Under the pieces are notes generated by a model. It was not told the origin of the DNA. It saw nothing but the letters and a program-made list of their open reading frames with translations, and made no database searches. DNA of 64,000 nucleotides from Oceanobacillus sp. Castelsardo (GTDB taxonomy: Bacteria > Bacillota > Bacilli > Bacillales > Amphibacillaceae), in the NCBI RefSeq assembly GCF_001659985.1, contig NZ_LYCS01000006.1:148008-212007 (forward strand), given 5' to 3'. This document shows positions 26,900-34,982 of this stretch, in pieces; position 1 is the stretch's first letter, and each line of letters starts with the position of its first letter. The position numbers were made by a program, and so were the translations under genes.

Positions 26900-27661
26900 G
26901 TGACGAAATACGCCATTATTACTGGTGATTCAAGAGGTCTAGGGGAAAGTCTAGCTAAGTTGTTTTTAGAATCCGGTGTTAACGTTATTGGGTTATCAAG
27001 AACGAATAATCACCAATTACCAAACATTGCGGAAGAAAACAATCAAATTTACAAACATTTTAATTGTAATTTAAGCAATCCCGACGAGGTAGAAGACACT
27101 TTTGAGCAAATAAAAAGTATTGTTTTTACACCGGAATTAACGACGACTTTTCTTATTAATAACGCAGCTGCCGTAGAACCGATGGATCATGCAATGAATA
27201 TTAAAAAGGAAGATTTAGTTAATCATATCCATGTCAATATGATAGCCCCTATGTTATTAACGAATTGCTTCTTAAATGAGGCGAATCAACATGAACATGT
27301 ACAAGCTATAGCAGTTGAAGTTACTTCTGGAGCAGGAAAACGACCAATTTTTGGCTGGAGTACGTATTGTTCTACTAAAGCAGGTATTAATCTATACACA
27401 GAAACAGTAGCCCTAGAACAAGAGGAATTGAATACTGGAAATAAAGTAATTGCATTTAATCCAGGAGTTATGGATACAAAAATGCAGGAAACTATTCGTT
27501 CAATGGATAAAGCTGCCTTTACAGATGTAGAACGTTATCAAAAATTAAAAGAGGAAAACCAATTAAACAGTCCCATTAACGTGGCTAGTGTTTTGATTGA
27601 TATTTTAAACGATGAAGATGTCGTTAATGGGCAATTGTATAATATTACAGATTATCTTTAA
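26900..27661 (+). CDS. Short-chain dehydrogenase/reductase (YueD / benzil-reductase-like)
   Basis: NAD(P)-dependent oxidoreductase with a Rossmann fold, 253 residues. Cofactor loop TGDSRGLGE (about 8-16; the usual small residue after TG is Asp), FLINNAA (NNAG-like, about 84-90), and catalytic YxxxK as YCSTKAG (Tyr about 155, Lys 159) with Ser in EVTSGAG (about 142). The C-terminal NPGVMDTKMQ matches the sepiapterin-reductase/YueD group. GTG 26900 follows AGGAGG. Physiological substrate unknown. Confidence 0.88.
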   Translation: MTKYAIITGDSRGLGESLAKLFLESGVNVIGLSRTNNHQLPNIAEENNQIYKHFNCNLSNPDEVEDTFEQIKSIVFTPELTTTFLINNAAAVEPMDHAMNIKKEDLVNHIHVNMIAPMLLTNCFLNEANQHEHVQAIAVEVTSGAGKRPIFGWSTYCSTKAGINLYTETVALEQEELNTGNKVIAFNPGVMDTKMQETIRSMDKAAFTDVERYQKLKEENQLNSPINVASVLIDILNDEDVVNGQLYNITDYL

Positions 27662-27692
27662 TTTTGTTGCATTATGTGGGTAAGTAGTTCAA

Positions 27693-27797
27693 TTAAGGCA
27701 TTCGCCCAAATGCCTGGCAAAGGCCAAGCTTTGAATAAGGGTGACTAAGTTTAAGGTGTGTCAAAACCCCACCTTAACCAGGTCTTCTTTATAAAAA
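27693..27797 (+). repeat. Dispersed repeat family B, copy B2
   Basis: AAGGCATT/AATGCCT hairpin, then AAGCTTTGAATAAGGGTGACTAAG, parts of which match B1, a GGTGTG/CCCCACC hairpin, and CAGGTCTTCTTTATA at the end (matching B1's AAGTCTTCTTTGTG). Confidence 0.6.
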
Positions 27798-27863
27798 AAT
27801 CATTCCCATTTTGAAGTCCGATTGAATATAGTAAATTAGCCTTTAAAAGAGGGAGGGAAAGTT

Positions 27864-27974
27864 ATGAGTAAAGAATTTTCTGGAGGCTTCGGTTCAGGCT
27901 TCGCGCTATTAGTCGTTCTATTTATCCTTCTAATTATTATTGGTACTTCCTATACAGGAGGATACGGATATTAA
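27864..27974 (+). CDS. YjcZ-family small sporulation protein
   Basis: 36 residues: MSKEFSGGFGSGFALLVV, then a hydrophobic helix FILLIIIGTSY and the aromatic tail TGGYGY. This Gly/Tyr tail plus single helix is typical of the YjcZ family of sporulation-associated peptides. GAGGGAGGGAAAGTT precedes the ATG, and a strong terminator starts 3 bp after the stop, so it is a complete transcription unit. Confidence 0.85.
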   Translation: MSKEFSGGFGSGFALLVVLFILLIIIGTSYTGGYGY

Positions 27975-27976
27975 GA

Positions 27977-28008
27977 AAAAATGCAGTGGGAAGCCCACTG
28001 CATTTTTA
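27977..28008 (+). terminator. Intrinsic terminator of the yjcZ-like gene
   Basis: AAAAATGCAGTGGG and CCCACTGCATTTTT are exact complements around the loop AAG. Confidence 0.93.
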
Positions 28009-28076
28009 AATAAACATTAACCAAATAAGGTAAACTTATAAAATCTGCAAGAAGTTTAACTTTATGTTAAAATTTA

Positions 28077-28118
28077 TCTACGCGGCGTTACTAAAACTCC
28101 ACCTGAACCAAGTCTTCA
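28077..28118 (+). repeat. Truncated family B repeat (B3)
   Basis: ATCTACGCGGCG is joined directly to ACTAAAACTCCACCTGAACC and AAGTCTTCAT, i.e. B1 with its whole 20-bp hairpin deleted. Confidence 0.65.
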
Positions 28119-28185
28119 TGAAGTATTGTAGAGTAAAGTGTTGATATAGATGCAGGGATTATGCAAAAGAAAGGAAGAAGAATAG

Positions 28186-28941
28186 TTGATTACTCGTAAA
28201 AGTAAACGTGAAATTGAAAAAATGCAAGTAGCAGGCGATTTGCTTGTTAAAACACATAAAGAAATAGCAAAAATGATTAAACCTGGTATTACAACAATGG
28301 AAATAGATGCTTTTGTAGAAGATTTTCTTACAAAAAATGGAGCAATTCCAGAACAAAAAGGGTATAATGGCTACCAATATGCAACATGTGCTTCTATCAA
28401 CGATGAAATATGTCACGGGTTTCCTCGAGACGAGAAACTTAAAGATGGAGATATCGTGACCATTGATATGGTTGTGAATGTTGATGGAGGATTGGCAGAT
28501 TCTGCTTGGACATACGCAGTAGGAAACGTAGATGAAAAAGGGAAACATTTAATGGATGTAACGAAAGAATCCCTTTATAAAGGAATTGAACAGGCACAAG
28601 TTGGAAAACGCATTGGTGATATTGGTCATGCTATTCAAACTTTTGCAGAAGCAGAAGGTTTTTCTGTTGTACGTGATTTCACCGGGCACGGAATTGGTCC
28701 TAGCCTTCATGAAGATCCGCATATTCCCCATTTTGGTTTGCCAAATAAAGGGTTGCGCTTAAAAGAAGGAATGGTAATAACAATTGAGCCAATGATTAAC
28801 GAAGGGGATTGGCGCAGTGAAATGGATTCGAACGGTTGGACAGCGAGAACAGTAGATAAAGGCCGTTCAGCACAGTATGAACATACAATTGTCATTACAA
28901 AAGATGGTCCACTAGTAATAACAGAACAAGAAGAAAACTAG
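28186..28941 (+). CDS. map: Methionine aminopeptidase, type I
   Basis: Removes the initiator methionine from nascent proteins using two divalent metals. 251 residues, the short type I form. Metal ligands by motif: GDIVTIDMV (Asp), GGLADSAWT (Asp), TGHGIGPSLHEDPHIPH (His), ITIEPMI (Glu) and QYEHTIVI (Glu). The YKGIEQAQVG block is type I. Start TTG 28186, set by AAGGAAGAAG 6-8 nt upstream. It stands alone here, outside the ribosomal-protein operon, so it may be a second map gene; several Bacillaceae have two. Confidence 0.94.
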   Translation: MITRKSKREIEKMQVAGDLLVKTHKEIAKMIKPGITTMEIDAFVEDFLTKNGAIPEQKGYNGYQYATCASINDEICHGFPRDEKLKDGDIVTIDMVVNVDGGLADSAWTYAVGNVDEKGKHLMDVTKESLYKGIEQAQVGKRIGDIGHAIQTFAEAEGFSVVRDFTGHGIGPSLHEDPHIPHFGLPNKGLRLKEGMVITIEPMINEGDWRSEMDSNGWTARTVDKGRSAQYEHTIVITKDGPLVITEQEEN

Positions 28942-29011
28942 GTATTGGCTTTTACGTCTTTACGAAGGAGAAAGTTTTCTATCTTCAACTAATAATATAA
29001 ATTTACATTCA

Positions 29012-29058
29012 ACGTCCAGAAAATGCAAAATTACATGTCGCATCTTCTGGGCGTTTTT
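29012..29058 (+). terminator. Intrinsic terminator after map
   Basis: CGTCCAGAA-ATGC pairs with GCAT-TTCTGGGCG around ACATG-containing loop; T5 follows. Confidence 0.8.
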
Positions 29059-29081
29059 ATGTATATAGGAGGAGAGATTTT

Positions 29082-29849
29082 ATGAGAGTTGTTTCCATTT
29101 GTCCAAGTAATACGGAGATTGTTGCTTACTTAAATTTAACTAAATTTTTAGTAGGGGTGGATAACTATTCGGATTGGCCAGTAGCTGTTCAAAATTTACC
29201 ACAGGTTGGTCCAGACCTTTCTATCAATATGGATAAAGTAGAAGAATTAAAACCTGATCTTGTACTTGCATCTTTAAGTGTGCCTGGGATGGAGAAGAAT
29301 ATTGAAGCATTGGATGAAAGGAAGATACCATATATAATTTTAAATCCAAATTCACTCCAAGAAATTGCACAGGATATTCAAACAGTAGGGGAAGTACTTG
29401 GGTTTAGGGAATTAGGAGAAGAAAGGGCTACACAATTCTTAGGAGAAATAGAAGAAATTAGAAATTCATTTCAATCAAAAACGGATAAACCTAGATTATA
29501 TTGGGAATGGTGGCCAAAGCCAATTTTTACTCCAGGTGGATTAAACTGGTTGACAGAAATAAGTGAAATTGCTGGGGGAGAGAATATTTTCTCATCGGAA
29601 AAAGTCGCAAGTTTTCAAACGGATTGGGACGATGTAAAAGAACGAAATCCAGATCATATTTGTATGGTTTGGGTAGGAGTGAAGGAGGAAAAAATGCGCC
29701 CCGAATTAGTGATGAAAAGACCGGGATGGAGTGAGATGCCAGTTATAAAAAATAAAAAAATTCATGTTTTAGAAGAATCTCTATATTGCAGACCATCCCC
29801 AAGATTATTGGATGGGTTAAGAAAACTAGTTTCAATTATACATGAATAA
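29082..29849 (+). CDS. Cobalamin/siderophore-type substrate-binding protein (BtuF-like)
   Basis: 255 residues of the periplasmic-binding-protein-2 (TroA/BtuF) fold: RVVSICPSNTEIVAYL opens the first lobe, followed by NMDKVEELKPDLVLAS, and YWEWWPKPIFTPGGLNW. There is no signal peptide or lipobox, so it is predicted to be cytoplasmic, unlike true uptake binding proteins. No permease or ATPase gene is adjacent. Family members of this kind are annotated as cobalamin-binding; ligand and role are unproven. AGGAGGAGAG precedes ATG 29082. Confidence 0.8.
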   Translation: MRVVSICPSNTEIVAYLNLTKFLVGVDNYSDWPVAVQNLPQVGPDLSINMDKVEELKPDLVLASLSVPGMEKNIEALDERKIPYIILNPNSLQEIAQDIQTVGEVLGFRELGEERATQFLGEIEEIRNSFQSKTDKPRLYWEWWPKPIFTPGGLNWLTEISEIAGGENIFSSEKVASFQTDWDDVKERNPDHICMVWVGVKEEKMRPELVMKRPGWSEMPVIKNKKIHVLEESLYCRPSPRLLDGLRKLVSIIHE

Positions 29850-29887
29850 ATGGGGAGCTCTTGATAAGTAGTTCTCTAAGCTAGGTG

Positions 29888-30262
29888 ATGAGTGACGGAG
29901 CGCGGAGGGGAAATTTTCATTCCGCTACTCATGGAGGTAATGAGTGACGGAGCGCGGAGAGAAAATGTTCATTCCGCTACTCATCAAGGTAATGAGTAAC
30001 GGAGCGCGGAGAAAAAATGTTCATTCCGCTACTCATCGAGGTGATGAGTGACGGAGCGTGGAGAAAAAATGTTCATTCCGCTACTCATCGAGGTGATGAG
30101 TGACGGAGCATGGAGGAGAAATTTTCATTCCGCTACTCATGGAGGTAATGAGTGACGGAGCGTGGAGAAAAAATGTTCATTCCGCTACTCATGGAGGTAA
30201 TGAGTGACGGAGCGTGGAGAAAAAATGTTCATTCCGCTACTCATCGGGGTAAGAGTGACGCA
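29888..30262. repeat. Tandem array 3: seven palindromic units, exact 52-bp period
   Basis: Units start ATGAGTGACGGAGCG at 29888, 29940, 29992, 30044, 30096, 30148 and 30200, all exactly 52 bp apart, with a decayed eighth start at about 30252. Each unit folds on itself: ATGAGTGACGGA with TCCGCTACTCAT (one G-T and one A-C step in 12). Linkers alternate between GGAGGTA and CGAGGTG types. The open frame that crosses the array has no ribosome binding site and is not called. Confidence 0.96.
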
Positions 30263-30367
30263 ATGCAGAAGGTTGTCATGCGAATACTCATTAATGCAAT
30301 CTATCCTGTGAATTTCGTTTTTTCTAATAGAGAATAGCTACTATTCAATTGTACAGATTTTCTAATG

Positions 30368-30396
30368 TTTACTGTTTAATCAAATAATTGTATAAT
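30368..30396 (+). promoter_or_regulatory. SigA-type promoter of azlCD
   Basis: TTTACT (30368-30373), 17-bp spacer, TATAAT (30391-30396); the azlC start is 51 bp further. Confidence 0.6.
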
Positions 30397-30446
30397 AAAC
30401 TTTAAAAATTATAGCACTTTTCGGTAAATGATTTGGGGGGAACAAC

Positions 30447-31193
30447 GTGACATCGAAGTTGGAAACTGAAATACAGCCTAATGTAGAAAGAAATAGTGGA
30501 CAATTACAAATGCTTCAGCGAGGGGTAATGACAGGTATTCCCATCATGTTAGGTTATATACCAATAGCATTGACGTTTGGAGTACTTGCAAAGCAAGCTG
30601 GTATGTCTTTAGTTGAATTAACAGCAATGAGTTTATTTGTCTTTGCAGGGGCGGCACAATTTATGGGAGCAAATATGCTTGCGGTCGGGACAGGTGCAGT
30701 TGAAATAATTATAGCGACCTTTGTACTGAATTTTCGTCACTTCGTCATGAGTCTTTCATTTATGAACCAATTACGAAGGATAGCTTTAAAATCGAAGTTA
30801 CCCCTTTCTCTTGGTTTAACAGATGAAACATTCGCTGTATCAGCACTCCATTCTGATGAGGCAAAAAAAGAACATGGTGCCTTTTTTTATGGAGGTATTA
30901 TATTAGTTGCCTATCTTTCTTGGGTTTTTGGTTCCTTGTTAGGTGGAATTCTTGGAGATATCATACCTCAAAGTTTGAGTCAAAGTATGGGGATTGCTTT
31001 ATATGCAATGTTTATTGGATTATTAGTTCCTTCCGTTAAAAAGAATTTACGTATCGGACTTATTGCTATTTTCGCAATGTTAATTAATGCTATTTGTGTT
31101 CAACTTGGATTAAGTACGGGTTGGGCCATCGTTATTGGTACCGTACTTGGTGGGATCAGTGGAATTTATTTGTTAGGGGAGAAGGAAAAATGA
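30447..31193 (+). CDS. azlC: Branched-chain amino acid exporter subunit AzlC
   Basis: Large subunit of an AzlCD (LIV-E family) exporter. 248 residues: a polar N-terminal tail of about 25 residues, then GVMTGIPIMLGYIPIALTFG and further hydrophobic segments; FVFAGAAQFM (about 71-80) and NFRHFVMSLS (about 95-104) are family signatures. GGGGGGAAC precedes the GTG start at 30447. Its last codon overlaps azlD (ATGA), so the two are translationally coupled. Confidence 0.93.
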   Translation: MTSKLETEIQPNVERNSGQLQMLQRGVMTGIPIMLGYIPIALTFGVLAKQAGMSLVELTAMSLFVFAGAAQFMGANMLAVGTGAVEIIIATFVLNFRHFVMSLSFMNQLRRIALKSKLPLSLGLTDETFAVSALHSDEAKKEHGAFFYGGIILVAYLSWVFGSLLGGILGDIIPQSLSQSMGIALYAMFIGLLVPSVKKNLRIGLIAIFAMLINAICVQLGLSTGWAIVIGTVLGGISGIYLLGEKEK

Positions 31194-31486
31194 ACCATTT
31201 TCTAATTATTTTAGGGATGTCACTTGTAACAATGTTTCCAAGAATGATACCGGCATTCGTTGTGGAAAAAATACAATTCCGTCCATGGGTTAATCGTTGG
31301 CTAAATGCTATTCCATATGCAGCATTGGGTGCTTTGATTTTCCCTGGTATTATGACAGTTATTCCTGAACAACCAATTATTGGTCTTATTGGTGGAGTTG
31401 TTGCAATAATATTAGCATCACTAGGACTAAATGTAGTCCTAGTTGTTATAGGTGCTATTTTCACTGTGTTTTTATGGACGTTATAA
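31190..31486 (+). CDS. azlD: Branched-chain amino acid exporter subunit AzlD
   Basis: 98 residues, four hydrophobic segments; MNHFLIILGMSLVTMFPRMI and NRWLNAIPYAALGALIFPGI are typical of the small AzlD partner. ATG 31190 is fixed by GGGGAGAAGG upstream and by the ATGA overlap with azlC; the reading frame can be extended upstream inside azlC but that would not be translated. Confidence 0.93.
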   Translation: MNHFLIILGMSLVTMFPRMIPAFVVEKIQFRPWVNRWLNAIPYAALGALIFPGIMTVIPEQPIIGLIGGVVAIILASLGLNVVLVVIGAIFTVFLWTL

Positions 31487-31494
31487 TGTTGAAA

Positions 31495-31530
31495 AAATAG
31501 GCTGTTTCTAAAAAAAACAGCCTATTTAAA
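31495..31530. terminator. Bidirectional terminator between azlD and the CDF gene
   Basis: AAATAGGCTGTTT pairs with AAACAGCCTATTT; poly-A/T flanks on both sides. It overlaps the 3' end of the convergent CDF gene. Confidence 0.88.
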
Positions 31531-32394
31531 GTATGGTTCAATATGAATATGCACATGAGTTATTTTATGTTGTTCATATAAGTAATTCTCTATATTTTCG
31601 GTTATACGATGGCTTTGGATAACGTTTAAATTGGGATCGACCAATACGGTCACATCCAAAAGGGACTGGTTTCCGTGAATTCTACCTTTTACATCAACCA
31701 CTTCTTTTACTTCTTCCACTTTTTCAATACTAGATTGAATTTCTTTTAATTTGTCCTCTTCAAATCCATCTGTAAGAGTATGAGTTGCCTCTTTAAAAAT
31801 ATCCAAAGCTGTTTTACAAATAATGATTCCTACTACAAAGCCTGCAAGTGGGTCAAGCCAAAATAGCCCAAATTGCGCACCAATAATACCTATAAAAGCT
31901 CCAATACTTACTAAAGCATCTGACTTATTATCTTGTGCAGCTGCATTCAATGAGTTACTTTCTATTTTTTTAGCAAGTTTAATATTGTAACGGTAAACAA
32001 AAAACATGACAATTGCTGCACCTAGAGCAGTCCAAGCAGTTAATAAATTAGGTGCTTCTGACATTTGATTACCTATGATTTTTTGGAAAGTGTCAAAAAT
32101 AACCTGTATTCCGATAAACGCCATGATAAACGCCGCAAATAATGAGGCAATCGTTTCAACTCGATAATGACCATAAGGATGATCTTCGTCTGGTGGTTTG
32201 CGGGAAATTTTTAATCCAACTAAAACAGCTATGGATGCTATAACATCCGTTGCATTATTTAATCCATCTGCACGTAAAGCATCAGAGTTACCAACATAAG
32301 CAATAAGCAATTTTATAATGGATAGAGTAACATAAGCTATAATGCTTATCCATGCCCCTTTTTCGGCCTGCTTTAGGCTATCTGAGTAATTCAT
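31522..32394 (-). CDS. Cation diffusion facilitator, probably Mn2+ exporter type
   Basis: 290 residues, six transmembrane segments and a cytoplasmic ferredoxin-like C-terminal domain (about 205-290, ending THVHIHIEPYFK). TM2 metal-site region is DGLNNATDVIAS (Asn-x3-Asp) and TM5 is DNKSDALVS (Asp-x3-Asp); lack of His in these positions fits the Mn/Fe-type CDFs (MneP/MneS, MntE) rather than Zn exporters. HPYGHYRVE is the conserved TM2-TM3 loop. GGAGGAAATAAG precedes ATG 32394. Metal preference is inference from these residues. Confidence 0.9.
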   Translation of the reverse strand: MNYSDSLKQAEKGAWISIIAYVTLSIIKLLIAYVGNSDALRADGLNNATDVIASIAVLVGLKISRKPPDEDHPYGHYRVETIASLFAAFIMAFIGIQVIFDTFQKIIGNQMSEAPNLLTAWTALGAAIVMFFVYRYNIKLAKKIESNSLNAAAQDNKSDALVSIGAFIGIIGAQFGLFWLDPLAGFVVGIIICKTALDIFKEATHTLTDGFEEDKLKEIQSSIEKVEEVKEVVDVKGRIHGNQSLLDVTVLVDPNLNVIQSHRITENIENYLYEQHKITHVHIHIEPYFK

Positions 32395-32560
32395 CTTATT
32401 TCCTCCGCTATATTGTTACTTAAATTCTCTCATATGTAGATTTTATAGTCTAAAGAAAGGTTAAGGTATGTAAGAAGTTTAATTATTATGATTACAGGGT
32501 ATATAATGAATACCTACTTATTATGATTCAAAAGTCAGCATGTATTTGTGAAAATAATTA

Positions 32561-32589
32561 TTGAGATTTTTCTGTAAATTCATTATAAT
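32561..32589 (+). promoter_or_regulatory. SigA-type promoter of the IDEAL-domain gene
   Basis: TTGAGA (32561-32566), 17-bp spacer, TATAAT (32584-32589), 27 bp before the start codon. Confidence 0.65.
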
Positions 32590-32615
32590 AGTAAAAAGGT
32601 TAAGGGGGAGATCTC

Positions 32616-32849
32616 TTGAAAAAACAAAAAGTAATTTACCACTTTCGTCGCTATACGGGTATGGAACTTTACGCAAGAAAAGAAATCCCTTATGAGTTTG
32701 GTTTAAATGCGCAGTTAATGTTGGATGAGATTTGCTTTAACTGGAATAAACGAAAAATATTGGACAAGATTGATCATTCCATTGAAACGGATAACAAAGA
32801 AGAATTTTTAAAATATAGTCAAGCGTATAAAGATTACGTTTGGGAGTAG
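32616..32849 (+). CDS. Small IDEAL-domain protein
   Basis: 77 residues. The C-terminal half, KILDKIDHSIETDNKEEFLKYS, matches the IDEAL domain pattern (I-D-x-A/S-L-like helix, D-K/x-E-x-F). The N-terminal half is basic and aromatic (VIYHFRRYTGMELYARKE). TTG 32616 follows AAGGGGGAGA. In Bacillus, such proteins (ComK-adaptor/ComI-like and UPF0302 types) act through protein contacts; the partner is unknown here. Own promoter and terminator. Confidence 0.78.
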   Translation: MKKQKVIYHFRRYTGMELYARKEIPYEFGLNAQLMLDEICFNWNKRKILDKIDHSIETDNKEEFLKYSQAYKDYVWE

Positions 32850-32852
32850 AAT

Positions 32853-32886
32853 TATGAAGCCTTGCCATATTTGGTGAGGCTTTTAA
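32853..32886 (+). terminator. Weak intrinsic terminator after the IDEAL gene
   Basis: AAGCCTTGCC and GGTGAGGCTT pair with a small internal mismatch around ATATTT; followed by TTAATAAT. Confidence 0.55.
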
Positions 32887-33058
32887 TAATATCTAACTGT
32901 TCTTGATTCTATTGGTTTTCAAGAGTAGGGTTAAATAAGGCAATTTTATGACCCTTTCTAAAAATAAACCTTATCCCGGTGTATTTAGTATTCTATTTGT
33001 TACGAAATTTGTTACAATATAGGTGATATTAGAAGTTACATAGGGGAGGAATTACAGG

Positions 33059-34444
33059 ATGGAATATCGTGTGGAAAGAGATACAATAGGGGAAATTAAT
33101 GTACCAGCAGACAAATTCTGGGGTGCGCAAACACAACGAAGTAAACAGAACTTTCCAATTGGAAATGAACTCATGCCAAAAGAAGTGATTCGTGCATTTG
33201 CAATTTTGAAGAAAAGTGCTGCGAAAGCAAATAGTGATTTAGGCTTAATGGATAGTAAGAAGGCCGAAGCGATTGCTTATGCAGCAGATCAAATTATTAA
33301 AGGGGAAATTGACAATCACTTCCCGTTAGTTGTATGGCAAACTGGTAGTGGTACACAATCCAATATGAACGTTAATGAAGTAATCGCGCATGTTGGGAAT
33401 AAGTGGCTATTAGAAAATGGTAGCGATTTAAAACTTCACCCTAATGATGATGTAAATAAATCACAAAGTTCTAATGATACATACCCAACAGCTATGCACG
33501 TTGCTTTTGTATTAAAATTAGAAGATGAAGTACTTCCTGCGGTTAAAGCACTAAAAGATACTTTTAAAGATAAAATGGATGCGTTTTCTGATATCGTAAA
33601 AATTGGACGAACCCATCTTCAAGATGCTACACCACTTACATTAGGCCAAGAAATTAGTGGATGGCATCGCATGCTTGAAAAATCAGAAATGATGATCAAG
33701 GAAAGTGTACAACATGTTAAAGAATTGGCAATTGGAGGAACAGCCGTTGGTACTGGGCTTAATGCGCATCCTGAGTTTTCAGAACGTGTGTGTCAAGCAA
33801 TTAGTGAATTTACTGGAAAAGCATTTGTTTCCGCGCCAAACAAGTTTCATTCTTTAACTAGTCATGATGAATCTGTATATGCTCATGGTGCACTAAAAGG
33901 TCTTGCAGCGGACATGATGAAAATTGCTAATGATGTTCGTTGGTTGGCAAGTGGTCCACGCTGTGGAATTGGGGAAATTACAATCCCAGCGAATGAACCA
34001 GGAAGCTCTATTATGCCTGGTAAAGTTAATCCAACTCAAAGTGAAGCAGTCACAATGGTAGCTGCACAAGTAATGGGTAATGATGCTACAATTGGTTTCG
34101 CAGCAAGTCAAGGTAACTTTGAATTAAATGTATTCAAGCCGGTCATTGCTTATAACTTCTTACAATCTTGTCAATTACTAGCGGATAGTATTCTTTCATT
34201 TGACGAGCGTTGTGCACAAGGAATCGAACCGAACTATGAACAAATTGAAAAGAATTTAAATGATTCCTTGATGCTAGTAACTGCATTGAATCCACATATT
34301 GGATATGAGAATGCAGCGAAAATTGCTAAAACAGCATTTAATGAAAATTCAACATTAAAAGAGACTGCTGTTAAACTAGGTTTGCTTACAGCGGAAGAAT
34401 TTGATGAATATGTAAAACCGGAAGAAATGACACATCCTAAATAA
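33059..34444 (+). CDS. fumC: Fumarate hydratase class II
   Basis: Oxygen-stable, iron-free fumarase that converts fumarate to L-malate in the TCA cycle. 461 residues; the superfamily signature [13 protein letters not shown] (about 318-330) and [14 protein letters not shown] [14 protein letters not shown] (about 97-110) are present, with the catalytic His in [27 protein letters not shown] precedes ATG 33059. Single-gene unit with its own terminator; B. subtilis calls it fumC/citG. Confidence 0.97.
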   Translation: MEYRVERDTIGEINVPADKFWGAQTQRSKQNFPIGNELMPKEVIRAFAILKKSAAKANSDLGLMDSKKAEAIAYAADQIIKGEIDNHFPLVVWQTGSGTQSNMNVNEVIAHVGNKWLLENGSDLKLHPNDDVNKSQSSNDTYPTAMHVAFVLKLEDEVLPAVKALKDTFKDKMDAFSDIVKIGRTHLQDATPLTLGQEISGWHRMLEKSEMMIKESVQHVKELAIGGTAVGTGLNAHPEFSERVCQAISEFTGKAFVSAPNKFHSLTSHDESVYAHGALKGLAADMMKIANDVRWLASGPRCGIGEITIPANEPGSSIMPGKVNPTQSEAVTMVAAQVMGNDATIGFAASQGNFELNVFKPVIAYNFLQSCQLLADSILSFDERCAQGIEPNYEQIEKNLNDSLMLVTALNPHIGYENAAKIAKTAFNENSTLKETAVKLGLLTAEEFDEYVKPEEMTHPK

Positions 34445-34453
34445 AGAAGAAAT

Positions 34454-34494
34454 AAAACGCTTGGAGTAAAAAGTAATATTCCAAGCGTTTTTCA
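34454..34494 (+). terminator. Intrinsic terminator of fumC
   Basis: AAAACGCTTGGA and CCAAGCGTTTTT arms (11 bp) around an AT-rich loop, followed by T-rich sequence. Confidence 0.88.
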
Positions 34495-34678
34495 TTTTCA
34501 TTTGTACTAGTTGATTAGAGAAGAAGAATAAAGGTAAAGTTATTCCGTTAAAAATGGGTAATTTTTAAATTTTACCATTGAAATGGAATAATATCTACAA
34601 TTTACCAGTGAAAGTTTGTAATAAGATTTATATAAATAACAGACAATAGAAATACAACAAACAAGGAGGTGAGATAAC

Positions 34679-34885
34679 ATGGCAAACAACAACAGCAACA
34701 ACTCAAACCAATTATTAGTTCCCGGAGTTGAGCAAGCTCTTAACCAAATGAAAGTGGAAATCGCTTCTGAATTTGGTGTGAACTTAGGTGCAGACACTAC
34801 TTCTCGTGCTAACGGTTCAGTTGGTGGAGAAATTACAAAACGTCTTGTACAAACAGCTCAACAACAATTAAATGGAAGACAATAA
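34679..34885 (+). CDS. Alpha/beta-type small acid-soluble spore protein
   Basis: Coats spore DNA and protects it from UV and heat; amino-acid source at germination. 68 residues with the two family signatures: [10 protein letters not shown] (containing the GPR protease site E-FGV) and [25 protein letters not shown] precedes ATG 34679, an optimal site as expected for an abundant protein. A SigG promoter is expected, but I could not identify boxes with confidence in 34560-34660. Confidence 0.96.
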   Translation: MANNNSNNSNQLLVPGVEQALNQMKVEIASEFGVNLGADTTSRANGSVGGEITKRLVQTAQQQLNGRQ

Positions 34886-34904
34886 TTTAATATAAAAATG
34901 GCAT

Positions 34905-34934
34905 AAGAGGAAAGCTTAAGCTTTCCTCTTTTCT
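34905..34934 (+). terminator. Terminator of the SASP gene (perfect palindrome)
   Basis: AAGAGGAAAGCTT and AAGCTTTCCTCTT are exact complements with no spacer, followed by TTTC. Confidence 0.85.
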
Positions 34935-34937
34935 ACG

Positions 34938-34974
34938 TGAAAAAGTCGAGCGCAAATGTACTCGACTTTTTTAG
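34938..34974. terminator. Terminator downstream of the MsmX-like gene
   Basis: AAAAAGTCGAG and CTCGACTTTTTT are exact complements around a 9-nt loop; usable in both directions, 9 bp beyond the minus-strand stop. Confidence 0.88.
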
Positions 34975-34982
34975 ATTGGGCC

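Noticed and set aside
30152..30337. Open frame of 61 codons across array 3
   Set aside because: It follows the tandem repeat, has no ribosome binding site and its protein is simply the repeat translated.
34560..34660. SigG promoter for the SASP gene
   Set aside because: Expected from biology, but no pair of boxes with acceptable sequence and spacing could be identified by eye.
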